The notes: generated by a model from the sequence alone, not told the origin. Positions 24,598 to 36,737 are shown, numbered from the stretch's first letter. The stretch: 64,000 nt of DNA from Trifolium pratense (GCF_020283565.1 NC_060059.1:47822572-47886571), one strand, 5' to 3'. Translations and numbers: made by a program.

Positions 24598-25469
24598 TGA
24601 AATCTGGCACGCAGTGAACACAATGCTGCACAAGATGCTATAGCATACGTTGCAGCAAGACAGTTGCAGAACACAGGAAATAAATAAATAAATTGCAGAA
24701 TAATAAATAAGACAGATAGTTGTTAACCCAGTTCAGTGCAACGTCACCTACTCTGGGGGATACCAATCCAGGAATGAATCCACTATAATAGCTCTAGTTC
24801 AAAGCCCTCGACCAACACCCGGTACTTGACTTATCACCTAGACACTACCCGTGCAATCCTACCTAAGAACCTCTTAGATAATGAAACCCCGTCCCAAATT
24901 CCCTCTAACAACACGTACTATGTTGCTGTCAATAACAATAATCAGGATGGAGACACTCTCCTAGAAACTAGACCACACTCTTGCTTAAAAGCTTATGAGT
25001 GAATCACACACACTACCTCCGTGCTTAAAAGCTTAGGAGTAGCTTACAATTAACAACCAAAACACAGTCCTAAACTTGCATCAAATTGACACAAGAAAGG
25101 CTGACAAAAGACACAAACTCTAAACCTTAAAAACTCACACTTTGTAAACAACACGGTTTAGAATACATGAATAGAATAGCTTGAGGCTTCACATATTTAT
25201 AGTCTTCAATTGTCTTGATGTCCAAGTTAGGTCTTCAGACATATACAGCTGTAGGAATTGTGGCCAACCCTAAATTATTTCCAGAAATATAATTCATGTT
25301 GTACCAAACAAAAAAAACGCTAAAAATATAATATAAATATATTTTTGTTTTAAATAACATTCCTTCAACCGACTTCAATAAAACTTGCTGAGCAAGGCTC
25401 GTTTTGCCCAGGCGCACGTGCTTGAATATATAATTGAAGCAAATCTTGACTCAGATTTGAAATAAAAAT
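24598..25469 (-). repeat. 5' LTR of the family A Sirevirus, larger part
   Basis: This part is nearly identical to 16812-17680. It is interrupted at 25469 by the gypsy element and resumes at 34060. Palindrome ATGCTATAGCAT is at 24635-24646. Confidence 0.92.
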
Positions 25470-27514
25470 TGTAACACCCAAACCCCTTAACGCGTATTTA
25501 TTGAATATAAATAAATAAAACACTTAAGAAAACTCAGGCGTCACATGTTATAATACAAAACCTCGGCATAATTAAAATCATGCTAGCACAACGGAAATTA
25601 AAAACAAATAATTATCATAGCGCATATTATATAATAGTCATAATTGTTCACACAATATCCCTAGGCTCAAGGCCATATCAACAAAGGATATTATGTTTAC
25701 AACCCAAAAGATAGGATTAGCAAAGTTAAATATGCCGTCACGGGCTTAATACAATTCAATTCGAATAACCCGACACGGTAAATACCTAATCAGAGCAATT
25801 CTATACAACCCATCAAAAAGATATATAACATATATCTAAGGAGTAGTCTAAGCTAAACTCCTCACCAAAAAGCGCACTACCACTAGCACGAGCAACCTCT
25901 AACTCTGATCGGGATCCTCAACCTGAGAATCTGAACCCCCAACGGTCCAACACATAACACAAAGCATGAGAGTTAGATCACATAATCAAAATACAAGTGC
26001 AAGTAAAAGGGTACTTAAACACTTCTTCTATAATCATGCATATATCATACATTCATCCATATCCATCAACAATCTACCATTCAATTATAAGTACATAAAC
26101 ACATATAATCGAATACTCACACAATCAATTATCACAATTATCCAAGTATGTGTCACATATCACTTATCACCTAAATGTACACATATCCTAATGCATTCCA
26201 ATGCGTCAACTTCATGCAATGTCACCCTAGACATATCTAATGCATGTGGTACCGTTTCGACTTTATTAGAGTATCTCACCTCTAATATTCGTCTTTATCG
26301 GATAAATATAATCTGATATCCGTCTTTATTGGAATATCCAATATACAACAACAAAATTCATGAATGCATGTATATGTTTTTCATGAATTCACCAACAATT
26401 ATTTAGCATAAAGCTCGTCATTTACTATGTGGAACACTATCCAACATACGTCATTATTAAGATTAACAAAACCTTAATATTCGTCATTTACAACATCATA
26501 CATGATTAACAATCGTTATAAGCATCAACAAGCATCAACAATCATGTAAGAATAAGACACTGATTTGAAACTACATGCAAAGGAAGATAGCAGATGAAAA
26601 ATTGGTGAAATCTGCAGTATTTCCGCCTGGGGCGGAAATATTTACGCCTGGGGCGGAAATTTTACGCCTGAGGCGGAAATGTTTACGCCTGGGGCGGAAA
26701 AACATCTGAAAGGCTGGCTGCTCACTGCTCTGCCGTTTCAGGCGGAAATTATTGTGCCTGAAGCGGAAAAACTTGCGTTTTCTACACAAAAACGCCCAAA
26801 AATCCCATTTTTCAGGTTATAAATCCCAAAAGAGTTTGTATTCAAGCATAACAAACATGGATGAACACAAAAGGACAGTCCATTTCTCAGATCTACATCA
26901 TAAACATCGAAAAAGTAAAGATTGAACACTTTTTCATCAAAACTCTCAAGAACACAAAGTTCTTGAGTTTAATCTGTTATAAAACTCGTTTTTAACCATT
27001 ATTTTCGTTCATTAACCATGTTAAAAGCATGTTAAACATATTAAGAACCTTAGAAACGATTTCCATCAAGAAAATCCATTCCAAACTAAAACGAAAATGG
27101 GGTGGAGGAAGTTCGGGTGAGGAGAAATCGACATTCTCCCCTTCCTCGGGTCACCCACGATTATGGAACCTACTCTCATACCTGGATTCGAAGAAAACTC
27201 GATGAATGATCTTGAATCTCTCCCTTTCTTCTTGCCCTAGCTTCCAAGCTTTCCAACTCTCTCAAGAACACAAAACTATGAGAAATGAAATGTTCTCTTC
27301 TCCCCCTCATGGCCATATGGCGCCACCTCACACACACAAAGCCCATTGGGCCTCAAGCCCAATTGGCTTGGCCCAATAATACGTTAACCCACTCTACTCG
27401 CTTAATAACTAAAGTATTCGATAAATAACTCAAGTTATTAACTTAATTAAAATTCTACGTTAATAAAATATTTTAACACATAAAAATTATTAATTTGAAA
27501 ATTGGGTCGTTACA
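25470..27514 (-). repeat. 3' LTR of the Tekay element
   Basis: It is 2045 bp long and runs TGTAACACCCAAACC to TTGGGTCGTTACA. It includes the GC-rich palindromic cluster at 26620-26770 and two CAT..GTCTTTAT-type blocks near 26250-26340. Confidence 0.95.
26620..26770. repeat. GC-rich palindromic repeat cluster in the Tekay LTR
   Basis: About six units of roughly 21 bp built on ACGCCTGGGGCGGAAAT. The first contains the hairpin TTTCCGCCTGGGGCGGAAA. The same cluster is in the other LTR at 33169-33319, where one unit has GGGCTGAAA. The surrounding LTR is AT-rich. Confidence 0.85.
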
Positions 27515-29382
27515 ACTCTACCCTCCTTAAAGAATTTTCGCCCTCGAAAATTACCTGGAAATAACTCTGGATACGAACTCATCATCTTGCTCTCCAATTC
27601 CCAAGTCGCATTCTCACCAGCGGGTCCTCCCCATACCACCTTCACCGAGGCGATATCCTTATTTCTCAACCTCTTCACTTCTCTACCGTCGATCCTCAAA
27701 GGCACAGTCTCGACTGTTAAGTCATCCCTCACTTGAACATCATCCGATTCCATCACATGTGACGGGTCTCTTACATACTTCCTCAATTGTGACACGTGAA
27801 ACACATCGTGCAAATTCGCCAATGATGGCGGTAAAGCAATCCTATACGCCACTTTCCCCACTCTTTTCAAAATCTGATAAGGACCAATAAACTTCGACGT
27901 CAACTTCCTCAACTTCAAAGCACGTCCAATTCCGGTAGTCGATGTAACTCTTAAGAAAACATGATCACCTTCTTGAAATTCAATGTCCTTCCTCCTCTTG
28001 TCATGATAACTCTTTTGACGACTCTGAGACGCTTTCATCTTCTCTCTAATCATTCTAATCTTTTCCGTAGTCTCTTGCACAATCTCCGGACCAAGAATCA
28101 TACTCTCTCCGGATTCAAACCAACAAAGCGGTGTTCTACACCTCCTTCCATACAAAGCTTCAAAAGGTGTCATTCCAATACTCGAATGAAAACTATTGTT
28201 GTACGTGAACTCGATCAACGGCAAACACGAATCCCAACTTACTCCTTGCTCCAAAACACAAGCTCTCAACAAATCTTCCAAAGATTGTATTGTCCTTTCC
28301 GATTGACCATCCGTTTGAGGATGATAAGCCGAACTCAACCTCAACTTAGTCCCTAAAGCCTCTTGCAAACTTTCCCAAAATCTCGAAGTAAACCTCGGAT
28401 CTCGATCCGAAACAATACTCGACGGAATACCATGCAACTTCACAATTTGCTCCACATAGATCTCGGCCAACTTAGGCACCAAGGTACCTTTCTTAATAGC
28501 AATAAAATGCGCACACTTCGTCAAACGATCTACCACTACCCAAATCACTTCATAACCTTTCGTAGTCTTGGGTAAACCTCCCACAAAATCCATCGCAATA
28601 CTATCCCACTTCCATTCCGGTATAAACAAAGGTTGCAACAAACCAGACGGTTTCTGATGCTCAATCTTCGACTTCTGACAAACTAGGCAAGCATAAACAA
28701 ACTCAGAAATTTGCCTCTTCATTCCTGGCCACCAAAACAACTTCTTCAAATCTTGATACATCTTGGTTACCCCAGGATGAATACTCATTCCACTCCTATG
28801 ACCTTCTTCCAAAATCATCTTCTTTATCTCGGGCACATCGGGCACGCACACTCTTCCATGAAATCTCACAACTGCATTCTCGTCAACTTTGAAATTAGCT
28901 TCTTTTCCTTCCTCAACTACTATTGCCAACTTCTCCATTAACTTCTTATCCGTCTTTTGACATTCTTTGATATTCTCCAGAAAAGGATTCGTCAACTTCA
29001 ACATTCCCAATTTAACACTCTTAGGAGTCACTTCACATACTAGACTCAAGTCTCGAAATTCTTCAATCAACTCTAACTCTTTCACCATTAGTGATGACAT
29101 GTGCAACGATTTCCTACTCAACGCATCGGCCACCACATTAGCTTTTCCGGGGTGATAACTCAAATCAAAGTCATAGTCCTTCAAAAATTCGAGCCATCTT
29201 CTTTGTCTCATATTCAACTCCTTCTGATCGAATAGATACTTCAAACTCTTGTGATCACTAAAGACTTCAAACTTCGATCCATACAAGTAATGTCTCCACA
29301 CCTTCAATGAAAACACAACTGCGGCTAATTCAAGATCGTGTGTCGGATAGTTCCTCTCGTGAACCTTCAGTTGTCTCGATGC
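27490..29382 (-). CDS. Tekay pol, downstream part: RNase H, integrase, chromodomain
   Basis: This continues the gag-pol frame after a stop at 29383-29385. It starts in RNase H ([25 protein letters not shown]), then has the integrase zinc-binding motif ([19 protein letters not shown] ... CLVCQKSK), the catalytic core ([29 protein letters not shown]) and a C-terminal chromodomain-like block ([30 protein letters not shown]). The chromodomain in this clade binds chromatin and guides insertion. The frame runs 25 bases into the 3' LTR. It has no stop of its own before the end, but it would be made only by reading through the stop upstream. Confidence 0.9.
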   Translation of the reverse strand, partial: ASRQLKVHERNYPTHDLELAAVVFSLKVWRHYLYGSKFEVFSDHKSLKYLFDQKELNMRQRRWLEFLKDYDFDLSYHPGKANVVADALSRKSLHMSSLMVKELELIEEFRDLSLVCEVTPKSVKLGMLKLTNPFLENIKECQKTDKKLMEKLAIVVEEGKEANFKVDENAVVRFHGRVCVPDVPEIKKMILEEGHRSGMSIHPGVTKMYQDLKKLFWWPGMKRQISEFVYACLVCQKSKIEHQKPSGLLQPLFIPEWKWDSIAMDFVGGLPKTTKGYEVIWVVVDRLTKCAHFIAIKKGTLVPKLAEIYVEQIVKLHGIPSSIVSDRDPRFTSRFWESLQEALGTKLRLSSAYHPQTDGQSERTIQSLEDLLRACVLEQGVSWDSCLPLIEFTYNNSFHSSIGMTPFEALYGRRCRTPLCWFESGESMILGPEIVQETTEKIRMIREKMKASQSRQKSYHDKRRKDIEFQEGDHVFLRVTSTTGIGRALKLRKLTSKFIGPYQILKRVGKVAYRIALPPSLANLHDVFHVSQLRKYVRDPSHVMESDDVQVRDDLTVETVPLRIDGREVKRLRNKDIASVKVVWGGPAGENATWELESKMMSSYPELFPGNFRGRKFFKEGRVVTTQFSN

Positions 29383-31893
29383 TTACGCTACCACTTGACC
29401 TTTTTGCATAAGTACACCTCCTAGTCCCATCTTCGAAGCATCACAATACACGACGAAAGATTCCTTAGCATCCGGTAAAATCAACACAGGCGCGGTAGTC
29501 AACCTCTTCTTAAGCTCTTGAAAACTTTCTTCACACTTCACATCCCAAACAAACGCTTGATCCTTCCGAGTCAACTGCGTCAAAGGCAAAGCCAACTTCA
29601 AAAATCCTTCAATGAATCTCCTATAATAACCAGCCAATCCAAGAAAACTTCTTATCTCAGAAACAGATTCCGGCGTTCCCCATTGCAATACGGCATCAAC
29701 TTTCGCTAGGTCAACCGCTATTCCTCCACTTGAAATCACATGACCAAGAAAACTTACTTCTTTCAACCAAAATTCACACTTCGACAATTTGGCATACAAC
29801 TTCTTCTCCTTCAAAACTTGTAAAACAATCCGTAAATGCTCCTTATGTTCCTCTTCGGACTTTGAGTAAACTAAAATATCATCGATGAATACCACTAGAA
29901 ACTTATCCAAGAATGAATGAAAAATCCTATTCATGTACTCCATAAAAACACCAGGTGCATTGGTCACACCAAAAGGCATCACCGAATATTCATAATGACC
30001 ATACCTCGTCCTAAAAGCAGTCTTTGGTATATCCTCCGTTTTCACTCTAATCTGATGGTATCCGGATCTCAAATCAATCTTACTAAACACGCAAGCTCCA
30101 ACCAATTGATCCATTAAATCATCTATCCTCGGAAGTGGATACTTATTCTTGATCGTCACTTTGTTCAACTGTTGGTAGTCAATACACAACCTCATACTCC
30201 CTTCTTTCTTCTTAACCAACAACACAGGTGCACCCCACGGCGATACACTAGGTCGAATAAACTTCTTCTCAAGTAGTTCCTCTAGTTGCTTCTTCAACTC
30301 ATTCAATTCTGACGCTGACATTCGATACGGTGCCATAGATATCGGGCTAGTACCAGGTACCAAATCGATCGTAAACTCTACTTCTCTTTTCGGAGGTACA
30401 TCTGACACGTCTTCCGGAAATACATCGGGAAATTCACAAACAACCGGTAACCCTTCCACCTTAACTTCACCTTCCATCTTCAAGGATGCAAACAACGCAT
30501 ACACCTCTACAGGTTCCTTCAACGATTCTACTACTTCCTTCTTACTCATCAAATGCAAACTCTCCTCCGGTTTAGGAAATACAACGGTCTTCTCGCAACA
30601 ATTGATATGGACTCGATTAAATATCAACCAGTTCATACCAAAGATAACATCTATTCCACTAAGTTGGATACACACTAGGTCCATTCCAAAGTGTCTACCA
30701 AACACAGTTACAGGACAGTCACGACATACGAGACGGGTAGTTATAGAACCATTAGCAGGAGTTTCTATTTCCATACGACCAGACATTTCAGACACAGGTA
30801 TACTAAGACGCTTCATGCAATCAACGGATATAAAAGAATGTGTTGCTCCCATATCAATAATCGCAATTAAAGGAGTGTTATAGATGAAACACGTACCTCT
30901 AATGAGATTATCCCCCTGATCCGCATCATCTCCACTCAAAGCAAACATCTTTCCCATAGTCTTCTTCGGCTTCTTGCACATAGGACTCTTGTGACCCTCT
31001 TCACCACAATTGAAGCAAGTCACCTTCACTAGACAAACATCGGATCTATGTCCCCACTTTCCACAATTGAAACACTTGTCTCCTTTCCCTGGGCATTCAT
31101 AAGACTTATGGCCCACTTCTCCACACCTATAGCACTGACCGCTACCTCTCTTTTTTCCACCACTAGTCTCAACAACTTTCTTTCCCTTGTCACCATAAGG
31201 CTTCCCACGGTCTTGACCTTTTCCTCTTTTGTCACTCATGGCCTTGTAGTAGTTAGTCTTGGCCTTTCCATCATCATCACAAATACGGCACTTATCCACC
31301 AAAGTTGCAAAGTCTCGGATTTGAGAAAATCCGATAAGATGCTTGATGTCCGGGCGCAACCCACTTTCAAACTTGACACACTTGTCATTCTCAGCTTCCA
31401 CGGTGTTGTAGTGTGGACTAAACGCACATAGCTCCTCAAACTTCACGGAATACTCCGCTACAGACATGTTCCCTTGCTTGAGCTCCATGAACTCCACCAC
31501 TTTCTTGTTCCTAATATCAGCCGGAAAGTACTTCCTCAAGAACTCTCCCTTGAACATCTCCCAAGTGATTACCACACCACCAATTCCCATCCTCAGCTTA
31601 GCATTCTTCCACCACTTGTTAGCTTCCTCACGAAGTACATAAGTACCCAAGGTCAACTTACTCTCCTCGGTACATCTCATAGCCTCAAAGACAATCTCAA
31701 CTTCCTCTATCCACTTGACAGCAGCCTCCGGAGCATAGCCTCCAATGAAAAGCTTCGGATTATGCTTCATGAACCTCTCTAACCTCATCTCATCTTCCCT
31801 CCCGGGTTGATGATCTCTAGCCACGATGTTGGTCAAAGTAGCTATCGCATCTGCCATCTGATTGTTAGCCCTTGCCGCCATGATCCTGAACAA
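29383..31893 (-). CDS. Tekay gag, protease and reverse transcriptase
   Basis: This 836-residue frame starts [16 protein letters not shown]. Gag is followed by three CCHC zinc knuckles ([42 protein letters not shown], about residues 250-305), a protease with [12 protein letters not shown] (about 345), and reverse transcriptase ([24 protein letters not shown], active site FIDDILVYS about residue 668). RNase H starts with [16 protein letters not shown]. Two defects stand out. The protease catalytic triad reads D-M-G instead of D-T/S-G (codon at 30850-30852), and a TAA replaces the usual tyrosine of VAYASRQL at 29383-29385. The element is otherwise coding-intact. Confidence 0.92.
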   Translation of the reverse strand: MFRIMAARANNQMADAIATLTNIVARDHQPGREDEMRLERFMKHNPKLFIGGYAPEAAVKWIEEVEIVFEAMRCTEESKLTLGTYVLREEANKWWKNAKLRMGIGGVVITWEMFKGEFLRKYFPADIRNKKVVEFMELKQGNMSVAEYSVKFEELCAFSPHYNTVEAENDKCVKFESGLRPDIKHLIGFSQIRDFATLVDKCRICDDDGKAKTNYYKAMSDKRGKGQDRGKPYGDKGKKVVETSGGKKRGSGQCYRCGEVGHKSYECPGKGDKCFNCGKWGHRSDVCLVKVTCFNCGEEGHKSPMCKKPKKTMGKMFALSGDDADQGDNLIRGTCFIYNTPLIAIIDMGATHSFISVDCMKRLSIPVSEMSGRMEIETPANGSITTRLVCRDCPVTVFGRHFGMDLVCIQLSGIDVIFGMNWLIFNRVHINCCEKTVVFPKPEESLHLMSKKEVVESLKEPVEVYALFASLKMEGEVKVEGLPVVCEFPDVFPEDVSDVPPKREVEFTIDLVPGTSPISMAPYRMSASELNELKKQLEELLEKKFIRPSVSPWGAPVLLVKKKEGSMRLCIDYQQLNKVTIKNKYPLPRIDDLMDQLVGACVFSKIDLRSGYHQIRVKTEDIPKTAFRTRYGHYEYSVMPFGVTNAPGVFMEYMNRIFHSFLDKFLVVFIDDILVYSKSEEEHKEHLRIVLQVLKEKKLYAKLSKCEFWLKEVSFLGHVISSGGIAVDLAKVDAVLQWGTPESVSEIRSFLGLAGYYRRFIEGFLKLALPLTQLTRKDQAFVWDVKCEESFQELKKRLTTAPVLILPDAKESFVVYCDASKMGLGGVLMQKGQVVA

Positions 31894-32002
31894 CCAATCA
31901 ATTCCAAGAATAGACTTAGAAAGGTAATGTCAACAGTGTTATCTCTACACAAGTTGAATATATGGGCAACTAATCCTAATTGGTTCCACATGAACCGACC
32001 TT

Positions 32003-32014
32003 GCTCTGATACCA
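32003..32014 (-). other. Primer binding site of the Tekay element
   Basis: On the minus strand it reads TGGTATCAGAGC, an exact match to the 3' end complement of initiator methionine tRNA. Four bases separate it from the LTR end. Confidence 0.92.
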
Positions 32015-32018
32015 CTAT

Positions 32019-34054
32019 TGTAACACCCAAACCCCTTAACGCGTATTTATTGAATATAAATAAATAAAACACTTAAGAAAACTCAGGCGTCACATGTTAT
32101 AATACAAAACCTCGGCATAATTAAAATCATGCTAGCACAGCGGAAATTAAAAACAAATAATTATCATAGTGCATATTATATAATAGTCATAATTGTTCAC
32201 ACAATATCCCTAGGCTCTAGGCCATATCAACAAAGGATATTATGTTTACAACCCAAAAGATAGGATTAGCAAAGTTAAATATGCCATCACGGGCTTAATA
32301 CAATTCAATTCGAATAACCCGACACGGTAAATACCTAATCAGAGCAATTCTATACAACCCATAAAAAAGATATATAACATATATCTAAGGAGTAGTCTAA
32401 GCTAAACTCCTCACCAAAAAGCGCACTACCACGAGCACGAGCAACCTCTAACTCTGATCGGGATCCTCAACCTGAGAATCTGAACCCCCAACGGTCCAGC
32501 ACATAACACAAAGCATGAGAGTTAGATCACATAATCAAAATACAAGTGCAAGTAAAAGGGTACTTAAACACTTCTTCTATAATCATGCATATATCATACA
32601 TTCATCCATATCCATCAACAATCTACCATTCAATTATAAGTACATAAACACATATAATCGAATACTCACACAATCAATTATCACAATTATCCAAGTATGT
32701 GTCACATATCACTTATCACATAAATGTACACATATCCTAATGCATTCTAATGCGTCAACTTCATGCAATGTCACCCTAGATATATCTAATGCATGTGGTA
32801 CCGTTTCGTCTTTATTAGAGTATCTCACCTCTAATATTCGTCTTTATCGGATAAATATAATCCGATATCCGTCTTTATTGGAATATCCAATATACAACAA
32901 CAAAATTCATGAATGCATGTATATGTTTTTCATGAATTCACCAACAATTATTTAGCATAAAGCTCGTCATTTACTATGTGGAACACTATCCAACATACGT
33001 CATTATTAAGATTAACAAAACCTTAATATTCGTCATTTACAACATCATACATGATTAACAATCGTTATAAGCATCAACAAGCATCAACAATCATGTAAGA
33101 ATAAGACACTGATTTGAAACTACATGCAAAGGAAGATAGCAGATGAAAAATTGGTGAAATCTGCAGTATTTCCGCCTGGGGCGGAAATATTTACGCCTGG
33201 GGCGGAAATTTTACGCCTGAGGCGGAAATGTTTACGCCTGGGGCTGAAAAACATCTGAAAGGCTGGCTGCTCACTGCTCTGCCGTTTCAGGCGGAAATTA
33301 TTGTGCCTGAAGCGGAAAAACTTGCGTTTTCTACACAAAAACGCCCAAAAATCCCATTTTTCATGTTATAAATCCCAAAAGAGTTTGTATTCAAGCATAA
33401 CAAACATGGATGAACACAAAAGGACAGTCCATTTCTCAGATCTACATCATAAACATCGAAAAAGTAAAGATTGAACACTTTTTCATCAAAACTCTCAAGA
33501 ACACAAAGTTCTTGAGTTTAATCTGTTATAAAACTCATTTTTAACCATTATTTTCGTTCATTATCCATGTTAAAAGCATGTTAAACATATTAAGAACCTT
33601 AGAAACGATTTCCATCAAGAAAATCCATTCCAAACTAAAACGAAAATGGGGTGGAGGAAGTTCGGGTGAGGAGAAATCGACATTCTCCCCTTCCTCGGGT
33701 CACCCACGATTATGGAACCTACTCTCATACCTGGATTCGAAGAAAACTCGATGAATGATCTTGAATCTCTCCCTTTCTTCTTGCCCTAGCTTCCAACTCT
33801 CTCAAGAACACAAAACTATGAGAAATGAAATGTTCTCTTCTCCCCCTCATGGCCATATGGCGCCACCTCACACACACAAAGCCCATTGGGCCTCAAGCCC
33901 AATTGGCTTGGCCCAATAATACGTTAACTCACTCTACTCGCTTAATAACTAAAGTATTCGATAAATAACTCAAGTTATTAACTTAATTAAAATTCTACGT
34001 TAATAAAATATTTTAACACATAAAAATTATTAATTTGAAAATTGGGTCGTTACA
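32019..34054 (-). repeat. 5' LTR of the Tekay element
   Basis: It is 2036 bp long and matches 25470-27514 except for about 17 substitutions and a 9-bp deletion near 33795. It would hold the element's promoter. Confidence 0.95.
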
Positions 34055-34059
34055 AAAAT

Positions 34060-34167
34060 TCTGCACGAAAACAGAGCTTCAGTATGCTGTACTATAATGC
34101 TACAGCATCTCAGTCCAGCATCTGGCTGGTTGGCTTTTGCAAAATGTAGCCAATCAAAACACCAACA
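34060..34167 (-). repeat. 5' LTR of the family A Sirevirus, remaining part
   Basis: This is the end of the LTR displaced by the Tekay insertion. It matches 17684-17789. It is followed by target duplication ACTAA (34168-34172). Confidence 0.92.
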
Positions 34168-34172
34168 ACTAA

Positions 34173-34290
34173 CACCTAAACATATATCCTCCTATGAGGA
34201 GACCAACTAAACCACTCAAAATCGAGAAAGTTGTTGTTTCAGACATAACCGAGTATTCTTGACACTGTCTCTCCAGACAGATGATGAGTA
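34173..34290 (-). other. Fragment of the old copia remnant between insertions
   Basis: This short flank, with CTCTCCAGAC and GAGTATTCTT motifs, is similar to 35215-35360 across the solo LTR and belongs to the pre-existing old element. No clear reading frame is seen. Confidence 0.5.
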
Positions 34291-34310
34291 TGAAGGTGAG
34301 AAAAACACGT

Positions 34311-34341
<31 letters not shown>

Positions 34342-35214
34342 GCATTGTGTTGGTTTTTTCTATTTTTTCTCTAAGTGTTTGGTTTTTATGAAGCGGGAAA
34401 TAAATACAGAAAAAGATAGAAGAGAAAAGAACACAAAGTTGTTATACCGGTTCTTCTTACAAATAAGAGTAGTCCAATCCCTTTGCACTTCTAAGGGATT
34501 TCACTATAAACACTACTGATTACAAATTTTTAAGCACACAATTTTAAGATACTTCCTTTGCTCAAGTCCACTGACAAGAGACTTCACTAACTTAAATGAA
34601 TTTAAGAATGTTTGATATGTACACTTGATATACTATCAAAGGTGTACACAAAATACAACATAGTTTCAAGACTTAAGTAATAAACTTGAAGATTTCTAAG
34701 ATACAAAAATGATAATCTAAGTGTTTATCGTTTTTGAATTTGACAGAGTATTACAACTTTGTATGTTAAGCAATCTAAGTGTTTATCGATTTCTAAGAGA
34801 CTTCACAAATGCTGCAAAAGGATAACCGTACTACATGCTCTGATAGTGACCTTTTACTTTAACCTTCCTTATAAGTCAACTCTATTTTGAACTTCTGGTC
34901 CTCTGAAGTGTGAAGCTCTTAGAGTCTGATCTTCCTAAACTTTGACTCTTCCAGCATCTAAAGCGTGTAGCTTCTGGTGTTCTTCATATTTTGAGGCTTA
35001 TGACTTCTAATACTCTTCCGAGTTTGATGCTTCCAGAATTCATTTCAGCTTCTCTTAAAAATAATTTTTCGCTCTTTCATACATTTAAAGTTGATAGATT
35101 TTATCTATTAATCCTGCACACTTGAACATATATTAGCATATCCAATTGTACTTTTAATACTTTGTTATCATCAAAACTCTTAGAGAGATTAACAAAGTCA
35201 ATTTTGTTCCAACA
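34291..35214 (-). mobile_element. Solo LTR, Sirevirus-type family B, reverse orientation
   Basis: On the plus strand it runs TGAAGGTGAGAAAAACACG to TTTTGTTCCAACA. In reverse it begins TGTTGGAACAAAATTGACTT, like the LTRs at 4538 and 56738. Flanks are GAGTA (34286-34290) and TAGTA (35215-35219), a 5-bp duplication with one mismatch. The usual short C-run near the LTR 3' end is expanded here to 29 bases. No internal region adjoins it. Confidence 0.85.
34311..34339. repeat. Poly-G run of 29 bases
   Basis: An uninterrupted run of G lies in the reversed solo LTR, where related LTRs have about seven C in element orientation. It could form a G-quadruplex. Its exact length may be an assembly or sequencing artefact. 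Confidence 0.85.
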
Positions 35215-35650
35215 TAGTATTCTTATCACTACCTCTCCAAGATGACCTTGAGTATATTACCACCACTTCTCCAAGCCAACCTTGAGTATTGTTACCACCG
35301 TCTCTCCAGACTAACCTTGAGTATTTTTACCATTGCCTCGCCAGATTGATCTTGAGGAACCACAGTTTTGACGCAATTATTACCTTTGTGATCCCCTTTA
35401 ATACCTTTTCATAAAGACACAAAATGATAATGCTCCAACCTTCTCTATCATCTCAATCTTGTCTACTTGACTTAGGGCTTTAAGCATCCATGCCTCGCCT
35501 TCAATGATTCTCCAATATTCTTTTGAATCAAACTTGCTTCCATATTCACTTTTTCACAATTCCAAATTGTCTCCAGAAAGTCCTTCGATGTCAAACCTAG
35601 TATCTCATTGGTGCTCATTTGAAAATTTTGAACCCAAGCCCCATGGTGGG
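35215..35650 (-). pseudogene. Gag start remnant of the old copia element
   Basis: Read on the minus strand from about 35625, a frame starting MSTNEILGLTSKDFLETIW is followed by sequence of copia gag type, soon broken by stops. Next to it, at 35643-35660, is a PBS-like TTGGTGCCCACCATGGGGC. It belongs with the protease remnant at 15780-16811. Repeats of TTGAGTATT..TACCAC(C) with CTCTCCA at 35220-35345 fill the rest. Confidence 0.4.
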
Positions 35651-35660
35651 CACCAATTAT

Positions 35661-36480
35661 TGTGAATTCCGAACCTCTTGTTCAAATATCCAACAGTAAC
35701 AAGAGTGGAGCAAAAGTTCAATGGCAACCAACACTAAGCAATAATAATTCTAACAACTTAAGTGTAAGCATAAACCGAATCAAACAAATAACAAGAAATG
35801 GTAAGCAGAGGAACAAAACTCAAGAGATTTCTTAACCAATTCGGTCCAACGATGACCTACATTTGGGGGGAGAGCAACTCTCCAATTCACTATTCAAATT
35901 TGTTTACAAGATATCGAATGAGTTACAAGAAATTAGCTTCACAAGTTCACCAAGAACACTTCTAATTTCTACCCATTTTTCAATCTCTTTTCTTGAATAA
36001 GAGATTCAACAAAAGATACCAAAAGAAATGCACACAATTGCTCTCTAAGAACAATGCTCATTTTCTCTACTTTCCCTTTTCACTCAAGAACAAAGATGAA
36101 CAACGAAATCCACTCCCAATGTGTTTGTCATGTGTTTCCAACCTTATATCTACCCCGAGCTTTCAATCATTAGGTCTTGAACACCTAATGATTTTCTCTT
36201 TTTGTCTCTCTTAAGTGTTTTCCACACCTTAGGACCAAAAACCTAAAAATATGTTAAATTCGCAGGCTTTTATAACATATCTGACAAATGCACTCCATTT
36301 TGACATGAAACTTGAAATTTTAAGGCGCACACAACATATCTGTAATTTGACCACATGTGATTACTGTCAATTGCCCTGACAAACCCGATCTTGGTTGTGA
36401 CTTAACTCCGGTGCACTTGAAATATGTAAAAAGCTATATTTTCAATATTAATTTTATTTTTATTTCTTTTTATTAGTATG
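35661..36480 (-). repeat. Probable LTR of the old copia element
   Basis: It starts TGTGAATTCCGAACC right beside the PBS-like site, as expected for a 5' LTR of a minus-strand element. Like the other copia LTRs here it includes AACCAATTCGGTCCAACG followed by a GGGGGGAG block. Its far boundary is not clear and I see no matching LTR on the 15-kb side. Confidence 0.4.
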
Positions 36481-36718
36481 CTAAACAACGGTTGTGATAA
36501 CTCGGCCATTTAATAATACTTTGAGAAAGAAAAAAAAAACACGTGTGTCTTTGGTTCAAGAAAATAAACTTCTTATTAAGTTAATCGTAATCATTCATTG
36601 TAATAACAGTATTCTTTCACCTTAAACAAACCTTTGTATCTGCCCATTAAAAGTAGTAGTAGTAGTCAACCCACCACCAGACAGTGTATCACTACTTCTT
36701 ACTCACTCATATTATAGA

Positions 36719-36737
36719 CTCTCTCTCTCTCTCTCTC
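36719..36737. repeat. (CT)n tract in the probable 5' leader of the ACR9-like gene
   Basis: Nineteen bases of CT repeat lie about 110 bp before the start codon. Pyrimidine-rich tracts are common in plant leaders and core promoters. No clear TATA box is seen upstream. Confidence 0.6.

Larger units (their letters stand above)
25470..34054 (-). mobile_element. Tekay-type Ty3/gypsy chromovirus, nested in the Sirevirus LTR
   Basis: The element is 8.6 kb with LTRs at 25470-27514 and 32019-34054. It is flanked by the exact 5-bp duplication AAAAT at 25465-25469 and 34055-34059. It reads on the minus strand: 5' LTR (right), PBS at 32003-32014, one gag-pol frame, polypurine tract (AAGGAGGGTAGAG just inside 27515), 3' LTR (left). 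A chromodomain-like C-terminus and LTRs over 2 kb place it with Tekay. By eye the LTRs differ by about 17 substitutions plus one 9-bp indel, so the insertion is recent. Confidence 0.95.
16812..34167 (-). mobile_element. Sirevirus-type Ty1/copia element (family A), interrupted by a nested gypsy element
   Basis: The element has LTRs at 16812-17789 and 24598-25469 plus 34060-34167. They are flanked by the exact 5-bp duplication ACTAA at 16807-16811 and 34168-34172. It reads on the minus strand: 5' LTR, PBS, gag-pol, an extra env-like region, several polypurine tracts, 3' LTR. Without the nested insertion it is about 8.8 kb. By eye the two LTRs differ by about nine substitutions and a 2-bp indel over 978 bp, so insertion was recent. 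The long spacer with an env-like frame downstream of pol is typical of the Sirevirus (SIRE/Maximus) lineage. Confidence 0.92.

Noticed and set aside
26620..26640. E2F-like sites (TTTCCGCC) in the Tekay LTR
   Set aside because: The consensus needs one more C or G in the core (TTTSSCGS), so the match is incomplete, and the repeats are better described as palindromes.
26571..26789. Frames with repeated RRKHFRLRR-type residues, in both Tekay LTRs
   Set aside because: They are translations of the GC-rich palindromic repeats, with no start context or family.
34259..34519. A frame encoding a polyglycine stretch
   Set aside because: It is only a translation of the poly-G run in a solo LTR.
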